DNA of 64,000 nucleotides, taken from assembly GCF_000967865.1 (NCBI RefSeq), contig NZ_JXRU01000038.1, forward strand, positions 248,001 through 312,000, written 5' to 3'. Of the stretch, positions 48,429 to 56,762 are shown piece after piece. The stretch is from Microbacterium sp. SA39 (GTDB lineage: Bacteria; Actinomycetota; Actinomycetes; Actinomycetales; Microbacteriaceae). Position 1 is the first letter of the stretch. The number at the start of each line of letters is the position of its first letter. A program made the position numbers and the translations under genes. The notes beneath the pieces were generated by a model, which had not been told where the DNA came from, did no database searches, and saw only the letters and a list, made by a program, of their open reading frames with translations.

Positions 48429-50088
48429 TGCGCCGGGCGGCCTCCGCCACCGCATCGAGCGTGGCATCGCCGAGACGCGGACGCTCGACGAAGACGTTCT
48501 CCTCGCCGAGGATCTCGCGCACCCCTGTCGCGGAGAGCTGTGCCGACACCCGTGGTCCGACCCCGGCGACCATGAGCGTCGCGCCGGCGGCACGCAGCTC
48601 CTTCGCATACGTGCGCAGCATGGTCAGGAAGGTCACACCGAGTTCATCCGTCCCGCGCAGGCGCACGATCACGAAGGCGTCCGACGCATCGGCATCCGGC
48701 GTCGGCAGCTGCTGACGGAACGAGTCCGCGGATGCGAAGAACAGGCTGCCGTACGGGGTGAGGATCACCGTTTCGCCCGCCCCCAACCGCGCGGGCGGCG
48801 CGGTCTCCCACGGCAGACCGCCGCCCGGCTCGAACACCCAGCGCTTCACGCGCACACGATTCGACTGACGCGCGATGTGCAGGATCACCGCGAGACCGAC
48901 GCCGGTGAGCACCGCGTACTGCAGCGGGATGATCAGGGTGAGGGCGAAGGTCACGAGGAAGACCGCGATCTGCACCGAACCGGTCTTCAGCACCATCACG
49001 ATCTGCTCCGGTTTGAACGTGCGCACGCCGATGATGATCAGAAGTCCTGCCAACGCGGGCATCGCGATGTAGCCGATGAGAGGCGCGAAGAGCAGCACGA
49101 TCAGCACCATCACTATCCCCGCGATGAGGTTCGCGGAAGCGCTCCGCGCCCCTGCGGCCCGTGACAGCGCGGTCGCCGACATCGAGCCGCCCACCGGCAT
49201 GCCCTGCAGCAGACCCGTGGCGATGTTCGCGATCCCCTGACCGCGGAAGTCGGCGGAGGCGTTCGGATACCTCCCGTCGGGGTTGGGGATCGATCCTGAG
49301 ATCGCCGCTCCCTGGACCAGGCCGACCAGAGCGAGAGAGAGCGCGGGGACGAGCAGCGCCAGAATCAGCGAGAAATCCGGCAGCGACAGCTGCGGAATGC
49401 TCCGCTCGACCTCGGCGACATCCGAGATCGTGCTCACCGAGCCCTCCGGCAGCAGAAGCACCAGGCACGAGCCGACGACGATGCCCACCACCATCGAGAG
49501 CGCGCCGATCCTCGTCCTCTCCAGTACCAGGATCAGCAGCACCGTCACCGCGCCGACCAGGACCGAGAGCCAGCTCACCTGCCCGAGATGCAACAGCGTG
49601 TCCACCGCCCGGGTGAGGCGGTTACCCGAGGCGCTCGCGAACCCGGTCAGGTTCTCCAACTGGCTCAGCACGATGTTGACCGCGACCGCGTTGACGAAGC
49701 CGATGAGCACCGCCGCGGGTATGAACCGGACCAGACGGCCGAGTCCGGCGAGGCCCAGCGCGAGCATGGCGATGCCCGCCATGATCGTCATGGTGGCCAT
49801 CGCCCCGGCGGCCTGCGGCCCGCGGATCTCGGGCACATCCGCGACGATCACGGCCATCGCCCCGGTGGCCTGCACCGTCATGAAGACCGAGCCGGTCGCG
49901 ACCGCTCCGAACAGCGTCCCGACGATGTAGGCGTTGAGGCCGTACAGAGGGTTGACCCCTGCGAGCAGACCGGCCGCGAGTCCGTCCGGCACGCTTTCGA
50001 CGCCGAGGACGATGCCCGCCCTCAGGTCTTTGACGATCGTCCTCCGCGATCCGAACCGGCGGCGGTACCGCAGCCATCTCTCACGCAC
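48412..50088 (-). CDS. SulP-family inorganic anion transporter (second of three)
   Basis: This is a transporter of about 558 residues with the core motif VESVPDGLAAGLLAGVNPLYGL, a later QGIANIATGLLQGMPVGGS and a C-terminal STAS domain (about 440-550). GTG 50088 is preferred because GGAG precedes it by 8 nt and it begins 4 nt after the upstream stop; longer starts would overlap that gene. It appears to be the last gene of a six-gene unit starting at 54704. Confidence 0.9.
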   Translation of the reverse strand: MRERWLRYRRRFGSRRTIVKDLRAGIVLGVESVPDGLAAGLLAGVNPLYGLNAYIVGTLFGAVATGSVFMTVQATGAMAVIVADVPEIRGPQAAGAMATMTIMAGIAMLALGLAGLGRLVRFIPAAVLIGFVNAVAVNIVLSQLENLTGFASASGNRLTRAVDTLLHLGQVSWLSVLVGAVTVLLILVLERTRIGALSMVVGIVVGSCLVLLLPEGSVSTISDVAEVERSIPQLSLPDFSLILALLVPALSLALVGLVQGAAISGSIPNPDGRYPNASADFRGQGIANIATGLLQGMPVGGSMSATALSRAAGARSASANLIAGIVMVLIVLLFAPLIGYIAMPALAGLLIIIGVRTFKPEQIVMVLKTGSVQIAVFLVTFALTLIIPLQYAVLTGVGLAVILHIARQSNRVRVKRWVFEPGGGLPWETAPPARLGAGETVILTPYGSLFFASADSFRQQLPTPDADASDAFVIVRLRGTDELGVTFLTMLRTYAKELRAAGATLMVAGVGPRVSAQLSATGVREILGEENVFVERPRLGDATLDAVAEAARRTTGED

Positions 50089-50092
50089 GGGG

Positions 50093-51469
50093 TCACTCCG
50101 GAGTCGAGCGGGCGAGGGCATCCGTCCGTGCGTCGACAGGCTCCGAGTCCGGCGCACCGCCCTCGATCGGCTCTTCGTCCGCCGCCGAAAGAGCGGTCGG
50201 AGCCGGCCGGCGCAGCAGCTCGATCAGGAGAAGAAGGATCAGCAGCCCCACGGTGACCCCCGTGACCGACGCGAACGACACCGGACGAGTGGCCATCAGA
50301 ATCAGCACCGCGATGACGATGCCTACGATCAGGATCGGCCCGCGAAATCTGTCGACCGCCAGACCGAAACGCCCGGTCGTCAGTCCCCGGCGCTCCCCCG
50401 CCTCCCTGAGCGACGTGAATCCGCTCCGGAGAACACCGCGCACCGCGACGGCGGGCCGGCTCGCGCCGGCGAACCAGGCCCAGACCGCGACGATGACGCC
50501 GACCAGAGCCAACGCGACGATGGTCGAGCTGAGGAACGCGGTGAGCTGATCGAACATCGACTCCGCCGCGGCGGCGGTCATCACCGAGGGACTGACCGCA
50601 CGGACGAAGAAGCCCTGCCCGACGCCCATGCCGGCGGCCAGGAGGAGGAAGACGGCGGCGAAGCCGACGCTCGTCCACAGCAGCGCACGCAGTCGGTTCC
50701 GCGCGAGCAGCACTCCGCCGATCAGCATCGCCAGAGCAACCCACGGCAGCCAGAATCCCGCGGCGACGGCGACGTTGTAGACGGTGCGTACGAGCGCCAG
50801 GGCGTCCGCCTGCGCGATCGGGATGGACCTGTAGATCTCCGGGATGAGGTCGGCGAACCCGATGCCCCGCTCGAGCATCTCCGCCTTCACCCTTTCGACG
50901 ACGACCCCGAGGTCGATCGACAGCACCCCGTCATCCGCGAGTTGCAGCGCGGTGTCGGGGTTGTTCTGGATGATCGCCACCGCGCGCTCATGCGTGAAGC
51001 GCAGCGATTGCGCCCAGATATCGGCGAACTGCTCCGACGCGACGAGATCGTGCACGACGCCGTCGACCAGGGAGACCAGTCCGGTCGCGGCCGGCGCCTG
51101 CAGCAGCGTGAGGGCGGAATCCGCACGCGGGGGCAGGTCGAGCGACCGGAGGCCGTCGAACACCTCGCCGACGACGGCCGTCAGGTCGACCTGCTCCTCG
51201 ATGGCGACGACCACCTGGTCGGCGACGAAGTCCTGCACGTCCGGGTCCTCGGCGAGAGGTGCGAACGTGGCGACGAACCGATCGGCGTCGACGAGCTGCA
51301 GCCGCGCCCAGGTCCCCATGGCGGCGATCGGCGCGATCAGCAGCGCCAGGACCAAGAGGATCCCGGCGACGACGCTCCTCCCTGAGCGCCGCCGCCGCGG
51401 CGTCTTGAGGTTCTCGTTCTCCTGCTCGAGCAGAAGGACCCGCGCCCGCAGGTCGTCCAGTTCACCCAT
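50093..51469 (-). CDS. Polytopic membrane protein with N-terminal coiled coil, unknown function
   Basis: This is a 458-residue protein I do not recognise. It begins with a short coiled coil (LDDLRARVLLLEQENENLK), a basic stretch and a membrane helix (about 30-50). A large extracytoplasmic domain (about 55-230) follows, then four to five further helices and a soluble, acidic tail. The external domain contains repeated hydrophobic helical patterns but no catalytic motif I can name. It lies between the GAP-like and SulP genes in the same operon. It might be a receptor or accessory to the transporters; this is a guess. Confidence 0.85.
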   Translation of the reverse strand: MGELDDLRARVLLLEQENENLKTPRRRRSGRSVVAGILLVLALLIAPIAAMGTWARLQLVDADRFVATFAPLAEDPDVQDFVADQVVVAIEEQVDLTAVVGEVFDGLRSLDLPPRADSALTLLQAPAATGLVSLVDGVVHDLVASEQFADIWAQSLRFTHERAVAIIQNNPDTALQLADDGVLSIDLGVVVERVKAEMLERGIGFADLIPEIYRSIPIAQADALALVRTVYNVAVAAGFWLPWVALAMLIGGVLLARNRLRALLWTSVGFAAVFLLLAAGMGVGQGFFVRAVSPSVMTAAAAESMFDQLTAFLSSTIVALALVGVIVAVWAWFAGASRPAVAVRGVLRSGFTSLREAGERRGLTTGRFGLAVDRFRGPILIVGIVIAVLILMATRPVSFASVTGVTVGLLILLLLIELLRRPAPTALSAADEEPIEGGAPDSEPVDARTDALARSTPE

Positions 51470-51522
51470 GCGCTCTTCTCCTCGGATCGGTTGTCGTGGC
51501 GTCGTTCAGGCGAAGGCGTCGT

Positions 51523-52197
51523 TCAGCCGAACGATGCGAGGCCCTTGCCGATGACCACCACGCCCAGGACCAGCAGCAGAACCGTCATGATGACGGCGTT
51601 CTCGGCCTGCAACCAGTCGCGCAGCCTGTCCAGGGGTGCGCGGAGCTTCTCGGCTGCGAAGAGGAACCCCACGACGGGTACCAGCACCGTCGACCCGGCC
51701 AGGACCGTGAAGACGCCGATCAGCAGCGCGACCTCTCCGGCCGCGAGCCCTGCCGCACCGAGCGTCATCCCAGCGCTCGCTCCGAGCAGCAGGTTCTTCG
51801 GGTTCGGTCCGGAGAGCAGCAGCCCCAGCCCGAGAGCCGCGACGAACGACATCCCGTCGATCTGCTGCATCCACTTCGGCATGGCGGGGGTCGCCCCGTC
51901 GCGCGGCCGACCCCGCCACTGTTTCAGGGCCAGAAGCAGCAGCAGCGCGCCGAGCACGAGCTGCACCACCCCGAGTATCGGCTTCGCGGTGTCGTCCGAC
52001 TCGTCCGGCAGCACCGACGACAACAGCGTGAAGACCGTCGCCACGACCGCGATGCCGAGGAGCCACCCGAGCAGGAAGCCGACACCGGTCGATCGCGCCC
52101 GCGGCGACATCAGCATCAGGATGCCCGCGATGATCGGTATCGGGCTGATGGCGATGCCGAGTGCCAACGGCAGCAGCTGCCCGATCACCGGTCCCAC
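51523..52197 (-). CDS. GAP/Sap-family membrane protein (second copy)
   Basis: This is a 224-residue six-helix protein similar in pattern to that at 42642-43364: LLPLALGIAISPIPIIAGILMLM at the N-terminus, then a basic cytoplasmic loop (KQWRGRPRDGATPAMPKWM) and a GAS-MTLGAAGL segment. Its role may be export of a lipid or other small molecule. It is 33 nt downstream of the SHOCT gene and 53 nt upstream of the next gene, so it is in the SulP-DUF6325-SHOCT unit. Confidence 0.82.
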   Translation of the reverse strand: MGPVIGQLLPLALGIAISPIPIIAGILMLMSPRARSTGVGFLLGWLLGIAVVATVFTLLSSVLPDESDDTAKPILGVVQLVLGALLLLLALKQWRGRPRDGATPAMPKWMQQIDGMSFVAALGLGLLLSGPNPKNLLLGASAGMTLGAAGLAAGEVALLIGVFTVLAGSTVLVPVVGFLFAAEKLRAPLDRLRDWLQAENAVIMTVLLLVLGVVVIGKGLASFG

Positions 52198-52230
52198 GTC
52201 TACGCCTCCGTCTTCGGCACAGCGATGCTC

Positions 52231-52578
52231 CTAGCTCAGCAGCTTCTGTTTGGCCGCAGCGAACTCCGCCTCGGACAGCACGCCGGAGTCCTTGAGCGCG
52301 GCGAGCTGCTGCAGCTTCGCGATCAGATCGTCCCCTACCGCCGGACTCGCCGGTGCAGGGGCCGTGGGCGCGTACTGCGCCGCCGCGTTCTGCGCGGCGG
52401 CATCGATCTGCGCCTGCTGCTGGGCGGCCTCGTACTGCTGCTGCTCGTAGAGGCCCTGCGACTTCTGCTCCTGGCTGCGGGTCATGGCGCCGTGCACGGC
52501 GCCGGCTGTCCCAGCCACCACCGCCGTCCTGGCGGCGAGTCCGATCAAGCCCGGTCGGCCGAATCTCCTGAATGGCAT
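52231..52578 (-). CDS. SHOCT-domain protein
   Basis: This is a 115-residue protein: an N-terminal hydrophobic stretch (LIGLAARTAVVAGTAGAVHGA), a Gln/Ala-rich middle and a C-terminal SHOCT domain (KLQQLAALKDSGVLSEAEFA). SHOCT domains are short oligomerisation helices seen at ends of many envelope proteins. ATG 52578 starts just after the DUF6325 gene stop; an overlapping GTG three codons earlier is possible. It pairs with the DUF6325-like gene, as does the other SHOCT gene at 55913. Confidence 0.85.
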   Translation of the reverse strand: MPFRRFGRPGLIGLAARTAVVAGTAGAVHGAMTRSQEQKSQGLYEQQQYEAAQQQAQIDAAAQNAAAQYAPTAPAPASPAVGDDLIAKLQQLAALKDSGVLSEAEFAAAKQKLLS

Positions 52579-52579
52579 G

Positions 52580-53014
52580 TCATTCACCTTCCTGATCGAG
52601 GATGTCCATCATGGCGTTCACGACGGGGGCGGGTACGCGCTCGCTGCGGAGCACCTGTCCGCCCGCCGCGGCGAGGTTCTGCGCGAGGGTCCGCGCATAA
52701 GTGAGCTCGAGGACGACGATCGCAGCGGATTGCCCCGGCGGGATCACGCTGGCGAGTTCCTCGACGTCCTCCTCGCCGGCGAGACCGGATGCGAGCGGCT
52801 CGAAATCGTTCAGTCCGAGCGCTCCGTCGTACCCTTCGAGTTCGAGAACCTCGACCACGCCGTCGGCCGACTTCGCGACGACGACGAAGTCGAGAAGGCG
52901 GACCACCCCGCTCTCTATGAGGTCGGTCAGCGCGCGGAATGTCGACGGATCCGGTCGCGCTCCTTCGAACCCGACGAGGTAGAACTCGGCGGGCCCGAAA
53001 CGGAAGTCATTCAT
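52580..53014 (-). CDS. DUF6325-like protein (first of two)
   Basis: This is a 144-residue soluble protein, acidic, with no catalytic motif visible. The pattern (FGPAEFYLVGFEGARPDPSTF, GVVRLLDFVVVAKSADG, IPPGQSAAIVVLELTYARTL, PVVNAMMDIL) matches the gene at 56325-56750 in its layout, and both resemble the uncharacterised DUF6325 family. It overlaps the upstream SulP gene by 8 nt. Repeated pairing with SHOCT and membrane transport genes suggests a regulatory or adaptor role. Confidence 0.8.
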   Translation of the reverse strand: MNDFRFGPAEFYLVGFEGARPDPSTFRALTDLIESGVVRLLDFVVVAKSADGVVEVLELEGYDGALGLNDFEPLASGLAGEEDVEELASVIPPGQSAAIVVLELTYARTLAQNLAAAGGQVLRSERVPAPVVNAMMDILDQEGE

Positions 53015-54704
53015 GGAGTTGCCCTTTCTCTCGGTGGGAGGGTGGTCCGCTCGGCTGGGGTCGCAGCGCGCTCAGCTCTTCGACCGCGGATCGGTTGGTG
53101 GCGAAGACCGGCTGGTCGCCGAGGACGCCGAGCCTCTCCAGTCGTTCCCGCGCCTCCGGGCGGAGCCGACTGAAAGCCAATCCGACGCCCTGAGCATCGA
53201 GCCAGTCGACGAGGCCGGCGAACGACTCGGCGGCCGTGACGTCGGCATCCGTGATGGCCTCCATGTCGATCACGACGTGGCGCACGGTGCCGCGGCCGGG
53301 GCCGGTGACCGCGCCGCGCACCGCTTGGGCGAAGATGTTGCCGTTCGCGAAGAACAGGGGCGCCGCCATTCGTACCACGACGATGCCCGGTGCGGTCACG
53401 GACCCTGCCGGCGCTCGGCCGAGCAGCGAGTCGGCAGGATTGTCATCGCTCGCCAGGACATCGATGGCCGGCGCGGATGCGCGCTTCGCGAGGTTGATCA
53501 GTGCGAGCACGAAGGCGACCAGGATGCCGGGGATCGATCCGACGAGCAGGGTCACCAGGAAGCAGACCGCACCGATGGCGAACTCGAACCGGTCGACCCG
53601 CCACAGCATCCCGAACTCGCGGAAGCCGAGGAGTGGAAGGATCGCGACGCCGACGATGGCGCCGATGGCCGGCGAAGGGATCCCCGCGAGCAGTTCCGTT
53701 CCGAACAGCAGGAGCAGCAGGGTGCCCACAGCCAGGACGAGCGACGGCAGCTGAGTACGGGACCCGGCCTGGTCCATCGCCGCGGTGCGGCTGGTCGACG
53801 AGCCCACGGCGAAACTGCCCTGCGCCCCCGCTGCGATGTTCGCGACGCCGAAGGCGAGCAGGTCGCGGTTCGGCTCGGTGCTGTAATGATTCTTCTCTCC
53901 GTAGGAGCGCGAGACGAGCAGCCCTTCCGCGGTGGTGACGAGGGTGAGGGCCATGGCCGAAGGGACCAAGAGCAGCCAGGTCTGCCACTCGAGCATCGGC
54001 CACGTGAAGGACGGCGCCCCCGCCGGCACCTCGCCGAGCACCGCCACGCCCTTCGCTTGCAGCCCGGCAGTCACGACCACCACGGTCGCGACCACCATCA
54101 CCACGAGCGCCCACGGGACCATGACGAGGAATCGCTTGCCGAGCAGCAGCACGAGGACGGATGCCGCGGAGATGACGATCGACCACACCCCGGCTGTCCC
54201 GAGTCCGCTGAGGAGATCGCTCACCTTCTCGATGAACTCGCCGCCGGAGTCGATCTTGACTCCGAGCATCTTGGCGATCTGGGAGACGAGGATGTCGAGG
54301 GCGAGGCCGCCGACGAACCCGATCAGGATCGGCTTGGAGAGGAAGTTCGCGAGGAAACCGAGCTTGAAGACGGCGAGGAGCACGAACATGACACCGCAGA
54401 TGATGGCCTGCGCGAGCGCCATCGTCGCGTAGTCCTCGGAGCCGGCCGCGGCCAGTCCCCCGATCGATGAGGCGACGAGAGCGGCGGCCGCGGCATCCGG
54501 TGAGGCGACCAGCTGGCGTGACGACACGACGAGCGCGTACACGATCGTCGGGATCACCAGTGCGTAGAGTCCTGCCGTCGCGGGCAGACCGGCGATCTGC
54601 GCGTAGCCGATGTTGAGCGGGATGGCGATCGCGAGGAGAGTGACCCCGGCGAGCAGTTCGCGCACGAGGTTCTTGCGCGTCACCCCGACCAGTGGTCTCT
54701 GCAC
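53007..54704 (-). CDS. SulP-family inorganic anion transporter (third of three)
   Basis: This is a 565-residue transporter with the SulP start (LAGVTLLAIAIPLNIGYAQIAGLPATAGLYALV), a central FAVGSSTSRTAAMDQAGSRTQ and a C-terminal STAS domain. GTG 54704 is chosen because a GGAGGTG lies 6 nt before; the open frame extends upstream without a better site. Operator D lies 82 nt upstream and GAGCAT is placed as its -10. It heads the SulP-DUF6325-SHOCT-GAP-membrane protein-SulP operon. Confidence 0.92.
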   Translation of the reverse strand: MQRPLVGVTRKNLVRELLAGVTLLAIAIPLNIGYAQIAGLPATAGLYALVIPTIVYALVVSSRQLVASPDAAAAALVASSIGGLAAAGSEDYATMALAQAIICGVMFVLLAVFKLGFLANFLSKPILIGFVGGLALDILVSQIAKMLGVKIDSGGEFIEKVSDLLSGLGTAGVWSIVISAASVLVLLLGKRFLVMVPWALVVMVVATVVVVTAGLQAKGVAVLGEVPAGAPSFTWPMLEWQTWLLLVPSAMALTLVTTAEGLLVSRSYGEKNHYSTEPNRDLLAFGVANIAAGAQGSFAVGSSTSRTAAMDQAGSRTQLPSLVLAVGTLLLLLFGTELLAGIPSPAIGAIVGVAILPLLGFREFGMLWRVDRFEFAIGAVCFLVTLLVGSIPGILVAFVLALINLAKRASAPAIDVLASDDNPADSLLGRAPAGSVTAPGIVVVRMAAPLFFANGNIFAQAVRGAVTGPGRGTVRHVVIDMEAITDADVTAAESFAGLVDWLDAQGVGLAFSRLRPEARERLERLGVLGDQPVFATNRSAVEELSALRPQPSGPPSHREKGQLHE

Positions 54705-54786
54705 CTCGTCACCTCCGTGCCGTCGCCACCGGGCCGGGCGATGTGTCCTCATGCTCGCATCGCGACTCTGGCGGTGATCTCCCCGC

Positions 54787-54803
54787 TCACCCCAACGGGG
54801 TGA
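54787..54803. promoter_or_regulatory. Palindromic operator D (TCACCC-CAACG-GGGTGA)
   Basis: The symmetry is perfect apart from the centre and extends to GCTCACCC/GGGTGAGC. GAGCAT (54756-54751, minus) begins 30 nt downstream, ahead of the six-gene SulP operon. Confidence 0.77.
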
Positions 54804-54810
54804 GCGCATC

Positions 54811-55781
54811 TCATTCCCCCGGATTCTGCGTCCGCTGATTCTGTCGCGGGACCCACACCTGCCGGATGATGATCAGGATCGACGCCGTTATCGGGATGGC
54901 GACCAGTGCTCCGAGCAGTCCCATGAGCGTGGCGCCGACCATGGCCCCGATGATGACGAGGACACCGGGGACGGACGCTGCGCGTCCCATGATCCGCGGG
55001 GTGACGACGTACGGCTCGACCTGGATGTAGACCAGATACGCGATCGCGAACACCACCGCGGCGATCGGGCTGACGAACACCGTCGCCACCGTACCGACGA
55101 TGAGGAACACGAGCGACCCGATCATCGGCACGAGCGTGATGAAGAACGCGACGATCGCCAGGACCGCGGGCACCGTCGAGCCGACAGCCAGTTGGAGCAC
55201 GAGGACGACGAGCGCGTTGATCAGCGACAGTGTGACTCCTCCGGCCACCACTCCCCCGACCGACCCGGTGATCTCGTCGAGCAGCCGGGTGAAAGTCTCA
55301 CGCCGGTACCGCGGGACGAGGCTCGCGAGTGCACTCTTGATGCTCTGCAGAGACGAGACGAAGTACAGGGTGAGCACGACGACCATGACGAAGCTCGAGA
55401 CCGCGCCGATCACTCCGAAGCCGACCCGGAGGACCCCGCCCGAGATGGCGAGGAACGACGAGAGCGTGGTCAGCGAGTGGATGCCGTCCGCGACGACGGC
55501 CGAGAGGTCCACGCCCAGCGTCTCCTCCAGTGAGTGGTACCAGTCGCTCTGCTGCATCGCCTCGATGGTCTCGGGCGCCGCATCGATCGCCGCGACGACC
55601 TGACGAACGGTCGCCGGCACGACCACCCGGCGATCGTCGCCGCGAGGGCGAGGGCGAGGGTCACCCCGAGCGCAACGCTGAACCCGGAGAGCAGGGGTCG
55701 CGCCGGGAGCACGCGCTGCAGCGGCCAGCGATGCGGAGGATCGACCTCGCTCACGCTCTGGCGGGGTCTCGATGCTTTCAC
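54811..55781 (-). pseudogene. AI-2E-family permease interrupted by a one-base deletion
   Basis: The start frame (GTG 55781) gives a basic N-terminus and the first helix (FSVALGVTLALALAATIAG), then becomes nonsense at about 55627. The next frame continues without break from VVPATVRQVVAAIDAAPETI through about six helices to the stop at 54811, with the family core LVPMIGSLVFLIVGTVATVF and YVVTPRIMGRAASVPGVLVI. Restoring one G in a GGG run would rejoin the frames. Either a recent inactivation or an assembly error. The intact protein would be about 323 residues. Operator E lies upstream. Confidence 0.82.
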
Positions 55782-55825
55782 ACCGTGAACGCTAGGACCG
55801 GCCGCTCGTACGATGCGGGAGCTGC

Positions 55826-55842
55826 TCGCCCGTTAGGGGTGA
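55826..55842. promoter_or_regulatory. Palindromic operator E (TCGCCC-GTTAG-GGGTGA)
   Basis: This one-mismatch copy has flanking GC/GC symmetry. It lies between divergent units. Toward the AI-2E gene TAGCGT begins 31 nt away (55794-55789); toward the SHOCT gene CATCAT begins 30 nt away (55873-55878). Confidence 0.68.
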
Positions 55843-55912
55843 GCGGGCCGCACGCGCGCCGACGGTCGCTGTCATCATCACGGCAGGCAGTAACTCTATG
55901 AAAGGGGTCCGA

Positions 55913-56299
55913 ATGTCCATATGGGAAAGCTTCTGGGACATCATCTGGTGGTTCTTCTGGGTCTTCGTGTTCGTCTCGTACCTGATGGTGCTCTTCAACA
56001 TCGTCGCGGACCTGTTCCGAGACCACGCCATGAACGGGTGGGTGAAGGCGATCTGGATCATCTTCCTGATCTTCGTGCCCTTCCTCACGGCGCTCGTCTA
56101 CCTCATCGCGCGCGGCGGGGGCATGGCCGAGCGGAACGCCTCGGTCTACCGCGAGCAGCAGCACGCGGCCGATTCCTACATCCGCAGCGTCGCAGGCTCC
56201 AGTCCGACCGATGAGATCGAGAAGGCCGCGAAGCTCCGCGACGCCGGAACGATCACGGAAGAGGAATTCGCCGGTATCAAGGCACTGGCCCTGCGCTGA
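55913..56299 (+). CDS. PLDc_N-like membrane protein with C-terminal SHOCT domain
   Basis: This is a 128-residue protein. Two tightly spaced helices with Trp-rich starts (WDIIWWFFWVFVFVSYLMVL and WVKAIWIIFLIFVPFLTALVYLIARG) match the phospholipase-D N-terminal membrane segment pattern. The tail TDEIEKAAKLRDAGTITEEEFA is a SHOCT domain. ATG 55913 with GAAAGGGG is preferred to ATG 55898. It starts a two-gene unit with the DUF6325-like gene under operator E. Confidence 0.85.
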   Translation: MSIWESFWDIIWWFFWVFVFVSYLMVLFNIVADLFRDHAMNGWVKAIWIIFLIFVPFLTALVYLIARGGGMAERNASVYREQQHAADSYIRSVAGSSPTDEIEKAAKLRDAGTITEEEFAGIKALALR

Positions 56300-56324
56300 G
56301 CATCCGAGGGCTGAGGTGACAGAC

Positions 56325-56750
56325 ATGACGCAGCAGGAACTCGGCGATGTGGAATTCGTCGTCATAGAGCTGCAGCATGACCGCCTCAGCCCTCGCGTGC
56401 TCGAAGCCCTGCTGCGGCAGGTGGAGATCGGGGCGCTGCGCCTGCTCGACTTCCTGATCGTGAGGCGGGTCTCGGCGGACGACTACCACCTGACCGAGGT
56501 CGACGGCGATGAGTTCGTTCTCGCCGGACTGGAGCTGCGCACCCCCGGCCTCGTCTCGGAGGACGATGCGCGGCATTTCCTGCCCGAACTTCCCGTCGGC
56601 ACGCTCGCGGCCGTCATCCTCGTGGAACCCACCTGGGGCGAGCGGCTGTCCCGTGACCTTTCGCCCCGCGGAGACAGAGTGCTCGCGACCCAGCCGATAC
56701 CGGCGGTCATCGCGAACGCCGTTCTCGACGCGGTACGACGCCAGGGCTGA
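56325..56750 (+). CDS. DUF6325-like protein (second of two)
   Basis: This is a 141-residue soluble protein related to the one at 52580-53014: both have a VxLLDF-type strand (RLLDFLIVRRVSADDY here), an acidic stretch with LPELPVGTLAAVILVEPTW, and an end IPAVIANAVLDAV. The function is unknown. It follows the SHOCT gene by 25 nt. ATG 56325 is chosen since the longer frame runs antisense-like through the SHOCT gene. Confidence 0.8.
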   Translation: MTQQELGDVEFVVIELQHDRLSPRVLEALLRQVEIGALRLLDFLIVRRVSADDYHLTEVDGDEFVLAGLELRTPGLVSEDDARHFLPELPVGTLAAVILVEPTWGERLSRDLSPRGDRVLATQPIPAVIANAVLDAVRRQG

Positions 56751-56762
56751 CGCGGCGGGATC

